64,000 nt of DNA, taken from assembly GCF_002027705.1 (NCBI RefSeq), contig NZ_MBTG01000022.1, positions 50,595-114,594 on the forward strand, written 5' to 3'. The notes under the pieces are model-generated. The model made no database searches, was not told where the DNA came from, and was given only the letters and a program-made list of their open reading frames with translations. A program made the translations under genes and the position numbers. Of the stretch, positions 49,294-57,987 are shown piece by piece. Numbering within the stretch: the stretch's first letter is position 1; each line of letters starts with the position of its first letter. The stretch is from Paenibacillus ferrarius. GTDB taxonomy: Bacteria > Bacillota > Bacilli > Paenibacillales > NBRC-103111.

Positions 49294-50058
49294 TCATCTG
49301 GCCCATGTTAGTCCAACTACTTCAGCTGATAAACTCGTTTTGAGCACCTTAGCACATTGATTCATCGTACTTCCTGTCGTATACACGTCATCCACAAGGT
49401 AAATATGCAAGGATGCCGTTGAGCATCTTATGTCAAGCCGCGATAGGTCGATTTCAAATACATGCTCTAAATCGTCCAATCTTTCATTCCTCTTTTTAAA
49501 GCTTTGCTTGTCTGTGTGCTTGGAACGGTTAAGAAGTGGGATAACAGGCAGTCCTACTCTTTTTCCTAGTTCTATTGCCATTTGATCAGCTTGATTGAAA
49601 CCTCGTTCTAACATTCTACGTTCACTCACAGGTACAAAAGTAATTATCTTCTGCGCTGGATCGGAGCCGGAATTTGGTTGCTCTAGCTGCGATAAGTGAT
49701 AAGCATGAACAAGCATCCTGCCTATGACTGTTTTCAGCCTTTCATCTCCACGATATTTATATCGGGCAAGAAGCTCCTTCATCGCATCATCATATCTTAC
49801 AGCGCTACGGCTTCTTTTAAAAAAGGTTTGTTGTCTCCGTTGACAATCCCAACATCTCTCTGAGCGCCCACATGTGGGACAACGCACTTCTTGAATCCAC
49901 GGAACCTTTTGATAACATGAAATGCATAACCCCAGTTGTTCTAACCGAAGTTCACTAACCTTCTTACAAAGAAGGCATTCCGCCTTTACAGGGCTTAGTA
50001 TTGAAGCTAACGTAGTCCATGCTTTTTTGAGCCAATGCCCTATTCCTGAATTCGTCAT
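49294..50058 (-). CDS. comFC: Competence-associated phosphoribosyltransferase-like protein ComFC
   Basis: 254 residues: an N-terminal zinc finger (ECLLCKKVSEL and CPTCGRSERCWDC) and a C-terminal type I PRTase fold with the PRPP loop YLVDDVYTTGSTMNQCA. Needed for DNA uptake in competent relatives. The start codon follows the comFA stop directly (TGAATG). comFB, present between them in B. subtilis, is absent. Confidence 0.9.
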   Translation of the reverse strand: MTNSGIGHWLKKAWTTLASILSPVKAECLLCKKVSELRLEQLGLCISCYQKVPWIQEVRCPTCGRSERCWDCQRRQQTFFKRSRSAVRYDDAMKELLARYKYRGDERLKTVIGRMLVHAYHLSQLEQPNSGSDPAQKIITFVPVSERRMLERGFNQADQMAIELGKRVGLPVIPLLNRSKHTDKQSFKKRNERLDDLEHVFEIDLSRLDIRCSTASLHIYLVDDVYTTGSTMNQCAKVLKTSLSAEVVGLTWAR

Positions 50059-52044
50059 TCACTTCCCCCTTAGTAAGTATCCCTGTTTATATGCCATGCG
50101 GTTCATTTGTTGAATTTGTCGAATCGCCTCCTTTTGTGAATATGTAATTTCTTTTGCTGCAAAATACACCTTCCCCGCTGGATCATCTTTCGATCTCCCC
50201 GCGCGCCCTGCCATTTGAACGAGCGCAGCCTCGTCAAATAACTTCGAATCGGCATCCAAAATGAATACATCCGACTTAGGTACCGTCACACCTCGCTCTA
50301 ATATCGTTGTTGTTACTAATAAGCGAATCTCTCTGTTTCGGAAACGTTGGACCTTGTCTGTTCGAGCCGAATCCTTGGATGACGTCCCCTCCACACCTAT
50401 CATTGAACCGCTTGATCTTGAGTTTATCATCTTCCTCAAAAGCTCAACCGTCGGCTCCACAAATTGAATATTAGGCACAAAAACAAAAACCTGCGCATCC
50501 CGCTCTATCGAGACAGCTATCTTCCCAAACAACGAACTCGGCAGCGTTTGTGCCTGAAGTGATTTCCTCAGATAAGGAACTGAAATTAGATGAGGAACTG
50601 GCACTGGGTGCTTATGAAAACGCACCGGCACTCGAACATGCGGCAATAATCCGCGCTCAGCCGCCTTTCGAATTGCTTTGGGCGGCGTAGCCGAAAGCAA
50701 AATGTTGACACCGCTAGGCTTGCACACTTTAGTAGCCGCGTAAGAAAGCATAGGATTGTTGTGATACGGAAACGCATCAATCTCATCAATAATAACCAGA
50801 TCAAAAGCCCTATGAAAACGCATTAGCTGATGCGTCGTGGCGATCGTGATCTGTCCTTGCTCCCAACGCTGCTCACTCCCACCATACAGCGTCACAACGC
50901 TATAGCCTGCGAAAGCCCGCTCGATGCGTGGCTGCAGCTCCAACACCACGTCTTTACGGGGTGTTGCGATAAGTACTCGTCCACCTCTAGCCACGGTATG
51001 GTGCACAAAAGGAAAGATCATCTCCGTCTTCCCGGCGCCGGTTACAGCCCAGATCAAAAACTTCCTCAGAGCCAAGGGTTTAACGACTTCGCTTGCAGTT
51101 GTCCTTCCTCGAACCGACACCTCAGCTCTCCTCACACTTCCAAATACCTTTAGGCTAGTATTAGACAGCCAATTCACTTTTCTATGTGCTCTCGCATCTC
51201 CACTGCTGATATAACGAAGCCCCTCCAGAGAGGCTCTTGCCTGAGGCTCACTAAGCCCCCATGGCTCGATATAGGCGCGGAGATCGTCTTCCCCACCACC
51301 GAATGGCGCAACTAACGCAGATCGCCCACTGACTAACAAAGAGCAGAACCTAGCCCGTCCCATCGTCAGACACTCCTCGCAATAAGGACATTCCTGCCCG
51401 CAATGCACGCAAGCTGACCAAAACATTCGATCTTCACTACTCCCACACCGCTTGCAGCGATAGCTCGTCTTATTCTTAAATCCTTGTCGCCATTCTCGAT
51501 GTTCAATGACTTCCAAACAACTGCTCAACTCAAGATCGCCATTAAGATGTGCCAATTGCAAATAGGCTCGCCAAACTTCCCCTGTCCCGCAATCCAGACC
51601 TATCTCCTCCAGCAGTTGATGGACTTCCTCAATGAGGAGCGATCTGCCGCTGCATGCATCAACGATACCTGTGTATACTCCTGTGTCTAAAACTACTCTT
51701 GGATACATGCTTTGCTTCCAAGTACCATGATGAATGACTTCTTTCTTAAAGGCTTCTTGATTGAGATTTACGTGTTCTCTTGCAATTCGGCGAAACCGTT
51801 CTAACGCAGTCTCACCCATCTCTTCAATTCCCTCACCAGATTTCCTTGCAGTGAGAAAGGCATCACTATTTAGCTTCTGCAGCAACCGCACACCTTGCCC
51901 AAAAGAAATAAAAGGTTCGAACACTACGAGGCCGGCGTCGGCTGCGTATTGCTCGAACCAATATTGAATGTCTGTCTGGGTGTGAATGGTTATTCGCCAT
52001 TCCCATTTTTGTCCTAAGCATACAGCGTAAAGTTGAACTTTCAT
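50059..52044 (-). CDS. comFA: ComFA, DEAD-box-like DNA translocase for competence
   Basis: 661 residues. It has a zinc-binding region with CKRCGSSEDRMFWSACVHCG and CPYCEEC near residue 190-225, then Walker A AVTGAGKTEMIFPF near 330, Walker B VIIDEIDAF near 425 and the C-terminal helicase motif QMAGRAGR near 610. The roughly 180-residue N-terminal extension, longer than in B. subtilis ComFA, is not recognised. It drives single-stranded DNA into the cytosol in competence systems. Whether this organism is competent is unknown. Confidence 0.9.
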   Translation of the reverse strand: MKVQLYAVCLGQKWEWRITIHTQTDIQYWFEQYAADAGLVVFEPFISFGQGVRLLQKLNSDAFLTARKSGEGIEEMGETALERFRRIAREHVNLNQEAFKKEVIHHGTWKQSMYPRVVLDTGVYTGIVDACSGRSLLIEEVHQLLEEIGLDCGTGEVWRAYLQLAHLNGDLELSSCLEVIEHREWRQGFKNKTSYRCKRCGSSEDRMFWSACVHCGQECPYCEECLTMGRARFCSLLVSGRSALVAPFGGGEDDLRAYIEPWGLSEPQARASLEGLRYISSGDARAHRKVNWLSNTSLKVFGSVRRAEVSVRGRTTASEVVKPLALRKFLIWAVTGAGKTEMIFPFVHHTVARGGRVLIATPRKDVVLELQPRIERAFAGYSVVTLYGGSEQRWEQGQITIATTHQLMRFHRAFDLVIIDEIDAFPYHNNPMLSYAATKVCKPSGVNILLSATPPKAIRKAAERGLLPHVRVPVRFHKHPVPVPHLISVPYLRKSLQAQTLPSSLFGKIAVSIERDAQVFVFVPNIQFVEPTVELLRKMINSRSSGSMIGVEGTSSKDSARTDKVQRFRNREIRLLVTTTILERGVTVPKSDVFILDADSKLFDEAALVQMAGRAGRSKDDPAGKVYFAAKEITYSQKEAIRQIQQMNRMAYKQGYLLRGK

Positions 52045-52086
52045 TGCTCACCTTACTCTCTTAGTCATGTAAGTACTTGTAACATC

Positions 52087-52488
52087 CTACTGTAAACCAA
52101 AGGGAATCTTAACAAGATCCTCCCGATTACTTAGATGAACTACAATTAGAGCTTCACTTTCATGTTGCAGCAAGTAGTTGTCTACAGTGCCACTATCTGC
52201 TCCACTATGCAGGTCCAGTAAATGGGTATGGGATAGTCGCTCAATAATTTTTCTTGTATCGTCGGACGACCCCTCATCAAAAATTGTAGCCGTCACTTCG
52301 TTGCCTTTTAGACGAGTGAAGAAAAACAAAGAGCGAATATACCATTCAATCTGGTTTTGATTATTTTTGGTAACGAGTAGAATTTTAGTTTGTTTCTTGT
52401 TCTTGCCCTTCCGGTTTCCGAACAATAGATGGAGCACAGCGATGCTGATTCCGTAGCAACCTAAGATCCAAAGCAACCCAACCCACAT
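52087..52488 (-). CDS. Membrane-anchored protein of unknown function between degU and comFA
   Basis: 133 residues from the ATG at 52488 (MWVGLLWILGCYGISIAVLH), with GGGAGGG ahead. One N-terminal membrane helix and a basic stop (NRKGKNKKQ) are followed by a soluble domain reading ILLVTKNNQNQIEWYIRSLF and TIFDEGSSDDTRKI. The latter resembles the first half of a GT-A glycosyltransferase fold (nucleotide-binding D-x-S-S-D-D-T) but lacks the rest. It takes the place occupied by degV (yviA) in B. subtilis. I do not assign a function. Confidence 0.6.
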   Translation of the reverse strand: MWVGLLWILGCYGISIAVLHLLFGNRKGKNKKQTKILLVTKNNQNQIEWYIRSLFFFTRLKGNEVTATIFDEGSSDDTRKIIERLSHTHLLDLHSGADSGTVDNYLLQHESEALIVVHLSNREDLVKIPFGLQ

Positions 52489-52552
52489 AGCGGATCCCTC
52501 CCTTATTTGCAATGTATGCCGCATAAGGAATAGGGGTTCCAACAAGGGGATT

Positions 52553-53278
52553 TTACAAGGTTACCCAACCATTTTTGATCGCAATAATAACAGCTTGTGT
52601 CCTGTCATCGACTTCCATTTTCTGAAGGATGCTGCTGACGTGGTTTTTAACTGTTTTCTCGCTGATAAAGAGGAACTCACCAATTAGTTTATTGCTTTTA
52701 CCTTCTGCCATAAGACGAAGAACTTCCGCTTCCCGTTTGGTCAGTGGACTGTTTGCATTATGTATGTATTTTAACCCTGAATCTTTGACACCCTGACCGG
52801 ATCCTACAACACCAACATCATCGAGATAAGTCATTCGTCTAAGCTGATTAATCAGCTTGCCTGTGACTTTGGGATGGATATAAGCATGACCGGCAACAAC
52901 AGAGCGAATCGCGTTAATAAGGGACTCCGCCTCCATGTCTTTGAGCAAATAGCCTGAAGCCCCTTTGCGAAGGGTTTCGAATACGTAACTCTCATCATCA
53001 TGAATGGATAGAATAATTACTTTGATATCAGGGAAGATAAGTTTCAACCGCTCTGTTGCAACTACCCCGTTTTCAAGTGGCATGTTAATATCCATAAGCA
53101 CAATATCAGGAGTAATTTGGTTGCATAGCTCGATAACCTGGATCCCGTCACCGCACTCTCCAATGACTTCCATATCATCTTCCATATTAATAATTCGTTT
53201 AACACCTTCGCGAAACAATTGATGGTCGTCCGCAATGACGAGGCGTACATTGCGTTTATGACTCGCCGTGTTGTCCAT
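52553..53278 (-). CDS. degU: Two-component response regulator DegU
   Basis: 241 residues from the ATG at 53278, with GGAGG nine bases ahead. The receiver domain has ADDHQLFREGVKRII and phospho-acceptor Asp63 in LMDINMP. The LuxR/NarL helix-turn-helix has LTKREAEVLRLMAEGKSNKL and VKNHVSSILQKM. It overlaps degS by 23 bases. DegU in relatives controls exoenzymes, motility, competence and exopolysaccharide, all represented in this window. Confidence 0.95.
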   Translation of the reverse strand: MDNTASHKRNVRLVIADDHQLFREGVKRIINMEDDMEVIGECGDGIQVIELCNQITPDIVLMDINMPLENGVVATERLKLIFPDIKVIILSIHDDESYVFETLRKGASGYLLKDMEAESLINAIRSVVAGHAYIHPKVTGKLINQLRRMTYLDDVGVVGSGQGVKDSGLKYIHNANSPLTKREAEVLRLMAEGKSNKLIGEFLFISEKTVKNHVSSILQKMEVDDRTQAVIIAIKNGWVTL

Positions 53279-54443
53279 TCTGATTTTCCTCCTTGTTCTC
53301 TGCACCGCTGCCAATAGGGATCAGCATCGTAATTTTGGTTCCTGAATCTTTCTCAGACTCAAGGACCATCGTGCCTTCCAAAAGCTCAACACGCTCGCGC
53401 ATGCCTAGCAAACCGAAGTTATTCCCTTTGGCTATTCTCTGTTCTGTCTGTGGCACGTCGAATCCGATTCCGTTATCTACTACGTAGATTTGCACTTGAT
53501 CTGGTTCCAGTGTGAGCTCAACAGATAAGAAAGTAGCTTTCGCATGTTTGATTACATTAGATAGAGCTTCTTGCACTAGTCGGAAGATAGCAATTTCAAG
53601 CCCAGATGGAATGCGAGTCTGTTTGCCTACGAGATTAAATTGTGTGCGAATGCGATATTTCTCTTCGAAATCCTGTACATACTTACGCAATGTAGGAACG
53701 ATACCTAGGTCATCAAGCGCCATTGGACGGAGGTTGAAGATGATCTTCCGAACTTCTTCAAGTCCTCCTCTGACTTGACCCTTCAAATCTACCAATTCTT
53801 CCTTAACAGCAGGAATATCATCTTTAACAAGCATGCGCTGTGCAATTTCTGTGCGAAGCACGACATTTGCTAAGGTTTGAGCCATCCCATCGTGTATTTC
53901 ACGTGCGATACGCTTCCGCTCTTCCTCTTGCGCCAAGATGATTTTCAAACCAAGCAACTGCCTATTCTTCGCCGATTCTAATATGCGAGTCACCTGATTG
54001 AGATCACCTGACAAATATTCCAGGACGACATTCATCTGCGAAACGATCGTCTCAGCCCGTTCTACCTGCTTGTCCACATTCTTCGTTCGCATCTGTAGAT
54101 CATTTCGCCTGGTCTTCAGATTATTTTCTTTTTCCCTTGCGATTGTGAGCTGTAATTGAAATGCAATAGCCGCTTCATAAGCAATCTTAATATCTTCCTC
54201 ACGATATTTATTAAAGTCACGACTGACTTCCGTGAGTCGAATGCGAGAACGCTTGTAATCCTTCTCCAACTTATCAACCAGCTCAATCGTTACACTCGTC
54301 TCATATTTAATTTCCTCGAGTTCCCGAATAAGTGATTCCTTTTCGAAGCGAGAGGCTTCAGCGATTTCAAACATTTGATACTTGCTGCTCTCCATGACGT
54401 TAATTGCGTTTTTTATGACACGATCTATAGCGTCTGGCTGCAA
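53256..54443 (-). CDS. degS: Sensor histidine kinase DegS
   Basis: 395 residues from a TTG at 54443; AAAGGAG lies nine bases ahead, so the longer reading from 54470 would include its own ribosome-binding site. It is cytosolic with no membrane helix: a long N-terminal coiled-coil sensor, the HisKA_3 phosphorylation site EERKRIAREIHDGMAQTLAN and an HATPase domain ending FGLLGMRERVELLEGTMVL. It is the partner of DegU in the same operon. Confidence 0.94.
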   Translation of the reverse strand: MQPDAIDRVIKNAINVMESSKYQMFEIAEASRFEKESLIRELEEIKYETSVTIELVDKLEKDYKRSRIRLTEVSRDFNKYREEDIKIAYEAAIAFQLQLTIAREKENNLKTRRNDLQMRTKNVDKQVERAETIVSQMNVVLEYLSGDLNQVTRILESAKNRQLLGLKIILAQEEERKRIAREIHDGMAQTLANVVLRTEIAQRMLVKDDIPAVKEELVDLKGQVRGGLEEVRKIIFNLRPMALDDLGIVPTLRKYVQDFEEKYRIRTQFNLVGKQTRIPSGLEIAIFRLVQEALSNVIKHAKATFLSVELTLEPDQVQIYVVDNGIGFDVPQTEQRIAKGNNFGLLGMRERVELLEGTMVLESEKDSGTKITMLIPIGSGAENKEENQNGQHGES

Positions 54444-54493
54444 ATGAAACGAGCTCCTTTTAACAAACAATATTAGAAATTAGTCTACCCCAT

Positions 54494-54502
54494 ATTGTAT
54501 CA
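54494..54502 (-). promoter_or_regulatory. Extended -10 promoter of degSU
   Basis: TGATACAAT on the minus strand (TACAAT at 54494-54499), 50 bases before the TTG start. No clear -35. Confidence 0.4.
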
Positions 54503-54538
54503 TAGTTCTGACAATTTGAAGTGTACTTCTAGCACTAT

Positions 54539-57142
54539 TTATTCAAGGGTTATCCCATAATTTTTAGGATCCCAGCCTACTTTGAAGCCTAATTTCTCGG
54601 AAACAAGCCGCAAAGGCACCATCGTCACGTTATTCATAATTTTCGGCGCTACTTCTGCAGTCACACGTTGCCCATTTACTAATAGGTCTGCATTATCAAT
54701 CCATAGATCTATCAATTTATCACCGCGGATGACTGTAACCTTACGCTCCTTCTCATCCCACTTTACACTTCCGCTAAGGGCTTCAGTAACGAAACGGAGC
54801 GGAATCAAAGTATTGTCATTCACAATGGTAGGTGCTTGTTCTAAAGTCATAGGCTTATCATTCAGCGTAACTTGTTTCTTATTTACTGTTAGCTTTACCG
54901 TGTTTTTCGGCAATGATGCCAGCTGGCCTTTGTAAATAAATGAAATATCATCGATATTAATTTTCCCTTTCGCAGCTCTTTCGTCCTGTCCATTGGCAGG
55001 GTTAGCCACGTAAACACTCTTGATTTTAAGCGGGAATTTCAAATCAGACACATCGGCCGTAATCTTGCGCCAGCCTGTCCAGTTCATATTTTCAGTGAAA
55101 CTCACTAAATTCGTAACACCATTGGCATCAACCACTTCTGCTCGTACCCAATTGAAGCTTCCATCACCAAATACTCTTGCTGAAATAAATTCTGGTTCCC
55201 CTTCAATCGGAGCACCACTCGTTCCATTAAACCTGGCGTATGCCGCTTTTGTTCCTGTGCCTTTTGTAAAATCGTAAGCAATCTCGATATTCTTATTCCC
55301 GTTATCTTGTGCAATATTAACGGAAGAGACTACCTCTGCCGGGTATTTGTCGCCAGTTGTCATTACCGCGAATTTGTCTACATCATACCAAATTTTTTCT
55401 CGGCCAACAGGTAAAGTTACCATCGTACTATACCCATCATATCTAGCAATAACTTGAGCTGCTTGAGACCCTGACGCACTATCTACATGAAGTATCCCGT
55501 CTTTGAGTGAGCCTTTAATACCACTTAGTTCCCATGTCGCAGACGCCGCGGGCAAATCCCGAGTAACTCCACTTCGTGTAGTCACGCTAATAGGGAGTTT
55601 GAAATCTCCACCCTCTGTCACTGAAAAAGCTCCTGCACTGAAAGTCATCGCAGTAATTTGATCCCTACCTACAACCTCTACGTCCATGGAGGCTGATCCT
55701 TTACCAGACTTTGCTGTAATTTGTGTTTTACCAGGTGCTGCAGGTGTGAATACATTATCTTTAAAAGCACCATTCGTCGTGGAAGTGCTCCACTGTGGAA
55801 CAATACCTTCTACGGAAATCGGGTTATAATAGTCATCATAAGCTTTAAATTGATAAGTGCTAGGTTCATTCATGAATAAAATATTTTGACCTTTTAGAAT
55901 AAGTCCCTTCAAATCGCCCTTAGGTGCAGTCGAATATACACCAACTCCATTTACTACGGAACGCTGATTGCCGTTCTCCGTTTTGTTGACAAGCTTCGGA
56001 TCGAAATCACCTAGTGATCTTGAGACCATCTGTGTCGAGCCGCCACCGTCCAGAACCATCCCTTTCCAAACACCAGCCCCTATCATGAACTGCTGAAGCT
56101 CAGGAAGCGTCATGCCAGCACTGCCTGCGCTTCGGTCAGAAGTAATGATATAAGCCGTCTTCATGTCCTTAGAATAGCCTATTGCTGTTCGAGATCGAGG
56201 ACTATACCCACTGAAATCCCCAATATTACGGGTAAAATAACTTGGCTTGGCATCGTCCACTAACAACGTGCTGCCACCGATTAACATTTTAAAATTTTTC
56301 CAATCATAGGTCTTAGAAGCATCGTGCGGAACCATATCATATTTGGTGGTGATCTTATCTCCAACTTTGAGATGATTAACGATAAACTCCCGGGCTAAGC
56401 CAGAACCTCTGAGGATATAGCCATCTGCTGGAGCAATCATTTTAACATTCGTATCTACTGCAATCTCCTTAACGATGTCGTTCTGGATAAGCGCCTCTGT
56501 TGGAACATGCGTTCCATCTACAGCTCTCTGTGTCATAGCCCAAGCACTTGTATAGAGAAACAGCCCGTCCGCAATCAACGGGACGTCATTATCATCCCAA
56601 TAATATGTCTTGTTCACACCACCAAGCTCGAACGACGTTCCATCCTTCGCTGTTACATTACCCTGAAAATCTAATATATCAATAATCGGTTGATTATTTT
56701 TCGTAATCGCGAATGAATACAATCCAGATATTTTCGCCGGCGTTGCCATGACCTGGCCATTCGTTATTTGTGCGCCTTCCGGAACACCTTCTGCTTGCGT
56801 ATTAAAAAAGTCTCCATTCACACCAGCCACCGCACCGGTATCCTTCACCATGCCTAATACACTTTGATTTTTCGTAAATTGATTCTTCGTACCTGCCATT
56901 GCGTCTATCTTCACGTTCGGATTCGTCAAATCAACTTCTACGACGTTGGCGTTCACCGAAACATCCTTATTGCTTCTCGTTGTTGTCCATACATAATTCT
57001 TCATTATTGCACCTGATGTAATTGTTTCCTGTGAACTAAGTGTCAACGTCGGACCTGCCGCGTAAACCGTCGTTCCCGCAACCAATTGCCACACCAATGC
57101 GCAAGCCAGCGCACCCATTCCTACTTGCTTCTGAACCGTCAT
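54539..57142 (-). CDS. Secreted phosphodiester glycosidase (NAGPA/DUF2233) with stalk domain
   Basis: 867 residues. A signal peptide comes first (MTVQKQVGMGALACALVWQL, cleavage near VYAAG). The NAGPA domain (about 60-400) has GVNGDFFN, SRTAIGYSKD and the conserved MVLDGGGSTQMV. Ig-like beta-domains (about 410-600) and a carbohydrate-binding-like jelly roll (about 600-740) follow. The C-terminal stalk or copper-amine-oxidase-N-like pair has NDNTLIPLRFVTEALSG and NNVTMVPLRLVSEKLGFKVG. It probably acts on cell-surface or extracellular polysaccharide; the substrate is unknown. It stands alone upstream of degS, and DegU control is a guess. Confidence 0.85.
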   Translation of the reverse strand: MTVQKQVGMGALACALVWQLVAGTTVYAAGPTLTLSSQETITSGAIMKNYVWTTTRSNKDVSVNANVVEVDLTNPNVKIDAMAGTKNQFTKNQSVLGMVKDTGAVAGVNGDFFNTQAEGVPEGAQITNGQVMATPAKISGLYSFAITKNNQPIIDILDFQGNVTAKDGTSFELGGVNKTYYWDDNDVPLIADGLFLYTSAWAMTQRAVDGTHVPTEALIQNDIVKEIAVDTNVKMIAPADGYILRGSGLAREFIVNHLKVGDKITTKYDMVPHDASKTYDWKNFKMLIGGSTLLVDDAKPSYFTRNIGDFSGYSPRSRTAIGYSKDMKTAYIITSDRSAGSAGMTLPELQQFMIGAGVWKGMVLDGGGSTQMVSRSLGDFDPKLVNKTENGNQRSVVNGVGVYSTAPKGDLKGLILKGQNILFMNEPSTYQFKAYDDYYNPISVEGIVPQWSTSTTNGAFKDNVFTPAAPGKTQITAKSGKGSASMDVEVVGRDQITAMTFSAGAFSVTEGGDFKLPISVTTRSGVTRDLPAASATWELSGIKGSLKDGILHVDSASGSQAAQVIARYDGYSTMVTLPVGREKIWYDVDKFAVMTTGDKYPAEVVSSVNIAQDNGNKNIEIAYDFTKGTGTKAAYARFNGTSGAPIEGEPEFISARVFGDGSFNWVRAEVVDANGVTNLVSFTENMNWTGWRKITADVSDLKFPLKIKSVYVANPANGQDERAAKGKINIDDISFIYKGQLASLPKNTVKLTVNKKQVTLNDKPMTLEQAPTIVNDNTLIPLRFVTEALSGSVKWDEKERKVTVIRGDKLIDLWIDNADLLVNGQRVTAEVAPKIMNNVTMVPLRLVSEKLGFKVGWDPKNYGITLE

Positions 57143-57283
57143 GTTGCTTTTCCACTCTCCTCTTTCAGTCTAAGTCTAGTATCTATCTTTATAGCGATAT
57201 CTATATAGACTCTAAAACTATGGAAAAAGTTACGATAGGAAGGAAGTTGTATTTATACGTCATAAAAGACCGAAACGCAAAAA

Positions 57284-57313
57284 AGAGCGCATGACCCTAC
57301 TTGGATCTGCTCT
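57284..57313 (-). terminator. Terminator of the heptad-repeat protein gene
   Basis: AGAGC-A-GATCC pairs with GGGTC-ATGC-GCTCT on the minus strand with an asymmetric bulge, followed by TTTTTTG. Confidence 0.65.
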
Positions 57314-57337
57314 CTGCTTGAGATGCATGGCTATATA

Positions 57338-57781
57338 TTAAAGGATGTGTTTTATTTTGGCTTCTTGTTCAATGGAACGTACGGATAACAGTTGGATAAT
57401 CGCGTGCTGCTGTTCTTGAATAACTTCCATCCTCTTCACCGTTTCATTGGTTTCGAGTACGGCTTGTTTGATTTGAGACTGTTCTACTTCCAATTTACCG
57501 AGGCGAGTGTCTATTCCGTCTAATCTAGAATCCACACTATCTAATCTGGAATCTATTCCATTTAATCTAGAATCCATACTATCTAATCGAGAGTCTATTC
57601 CATCTAATCTAGAATCCATACTATCTAGTCGAGAGTCTACTCCGTCTAATCTAGAATCCATACTATCTAGTCGAGAGTCTATTCCACCTAATCGGGAGTC
57701 GATCCCATCAAGTCTCATTATCACGGGTGACAATTCAGCCTTAAGTAAAGCAGAAAGCGTCTCTTTCAAATCATTATCCAT
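57338..57781 (-). CDS. Heptad-repeat coiled-coil protein of unknown function
   Basis: 147 residues from the ATG at 57781, with GGGAG seven bases ahead; the track-length reading from a GTG at 57802 lacks a site. The centre (about 28-105) consists of ten to eleven copies of the heptad RLDxIDS / RLDSMDS, a regular coiled coil with Leu and Ile/Met at a/d positions and alternating Arg and Asp. The flanks are helical too (SLLKAELSPVIMRLDG before, VKRMEVIQEQQHAIIQLLS after). No signal or membrane helix. Monocistronic, between metK and the NAGPA gene. Confidence 0.75.
   Translation of the reverse strand: MDNDLKETLSALLKAELSPVIMRLDGIDSRLGGIDSRLDSMDSRLDGVDSRLDSMDSRLDGIDSRLDSMDSRLNGIDSRLDSVDSRLDGIDTRLGKLEVEQSQIKQAVLETNETVKRMEVIQEQQHAIIQLLSVRSIEQEAKIKHIL
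57507..57720. repeat. 21-bp tandem repeats coding for the heptads
   Basis: The DNA of the coiled coil is a tandem array of 21-base units that alternate in two types (42-bp higher-order unit). Core words such as CTAATCTAGAATCCATACTA recur with few changes, so copy number is likely to vary between strains. Confidence 0.8.
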
Positions 57782-57958
57782 ATCATCACTCCCGTCCACC
57801 ACTTGTCCCTAATAAGTTTACTGTTAGCCAAGTATATCACATTTTGTATAGCAATAAGCCTTTGTTTTTTCATTGAGTACTTATATATTTTACCATAAAT
57901 TAAATCAAAAATCAAACATACGTTCTCTTTTGTGTTATATCTTTTTAAAAATAAATAA

Positions 57959-57979
57959 AGCCGCCCCTGAAGGACGGCT
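57959..57979 (-). terminator. Terminator of metK
   Basis: An 8-bp stem AGCCGTCC / GGGGCGGCT with a TTCA loop on the minus strand, followed by TTTATTTATTTTT. Confidence 0.8.
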
Positions 57980-57987
57980 AAACTATT

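Noticed and set aside
57507..57720. Possible CRISPR array
   Set aside because: Units are contiguous 21-bp repeats without unique spacers and lie in frame inside a coiled-coil gene.
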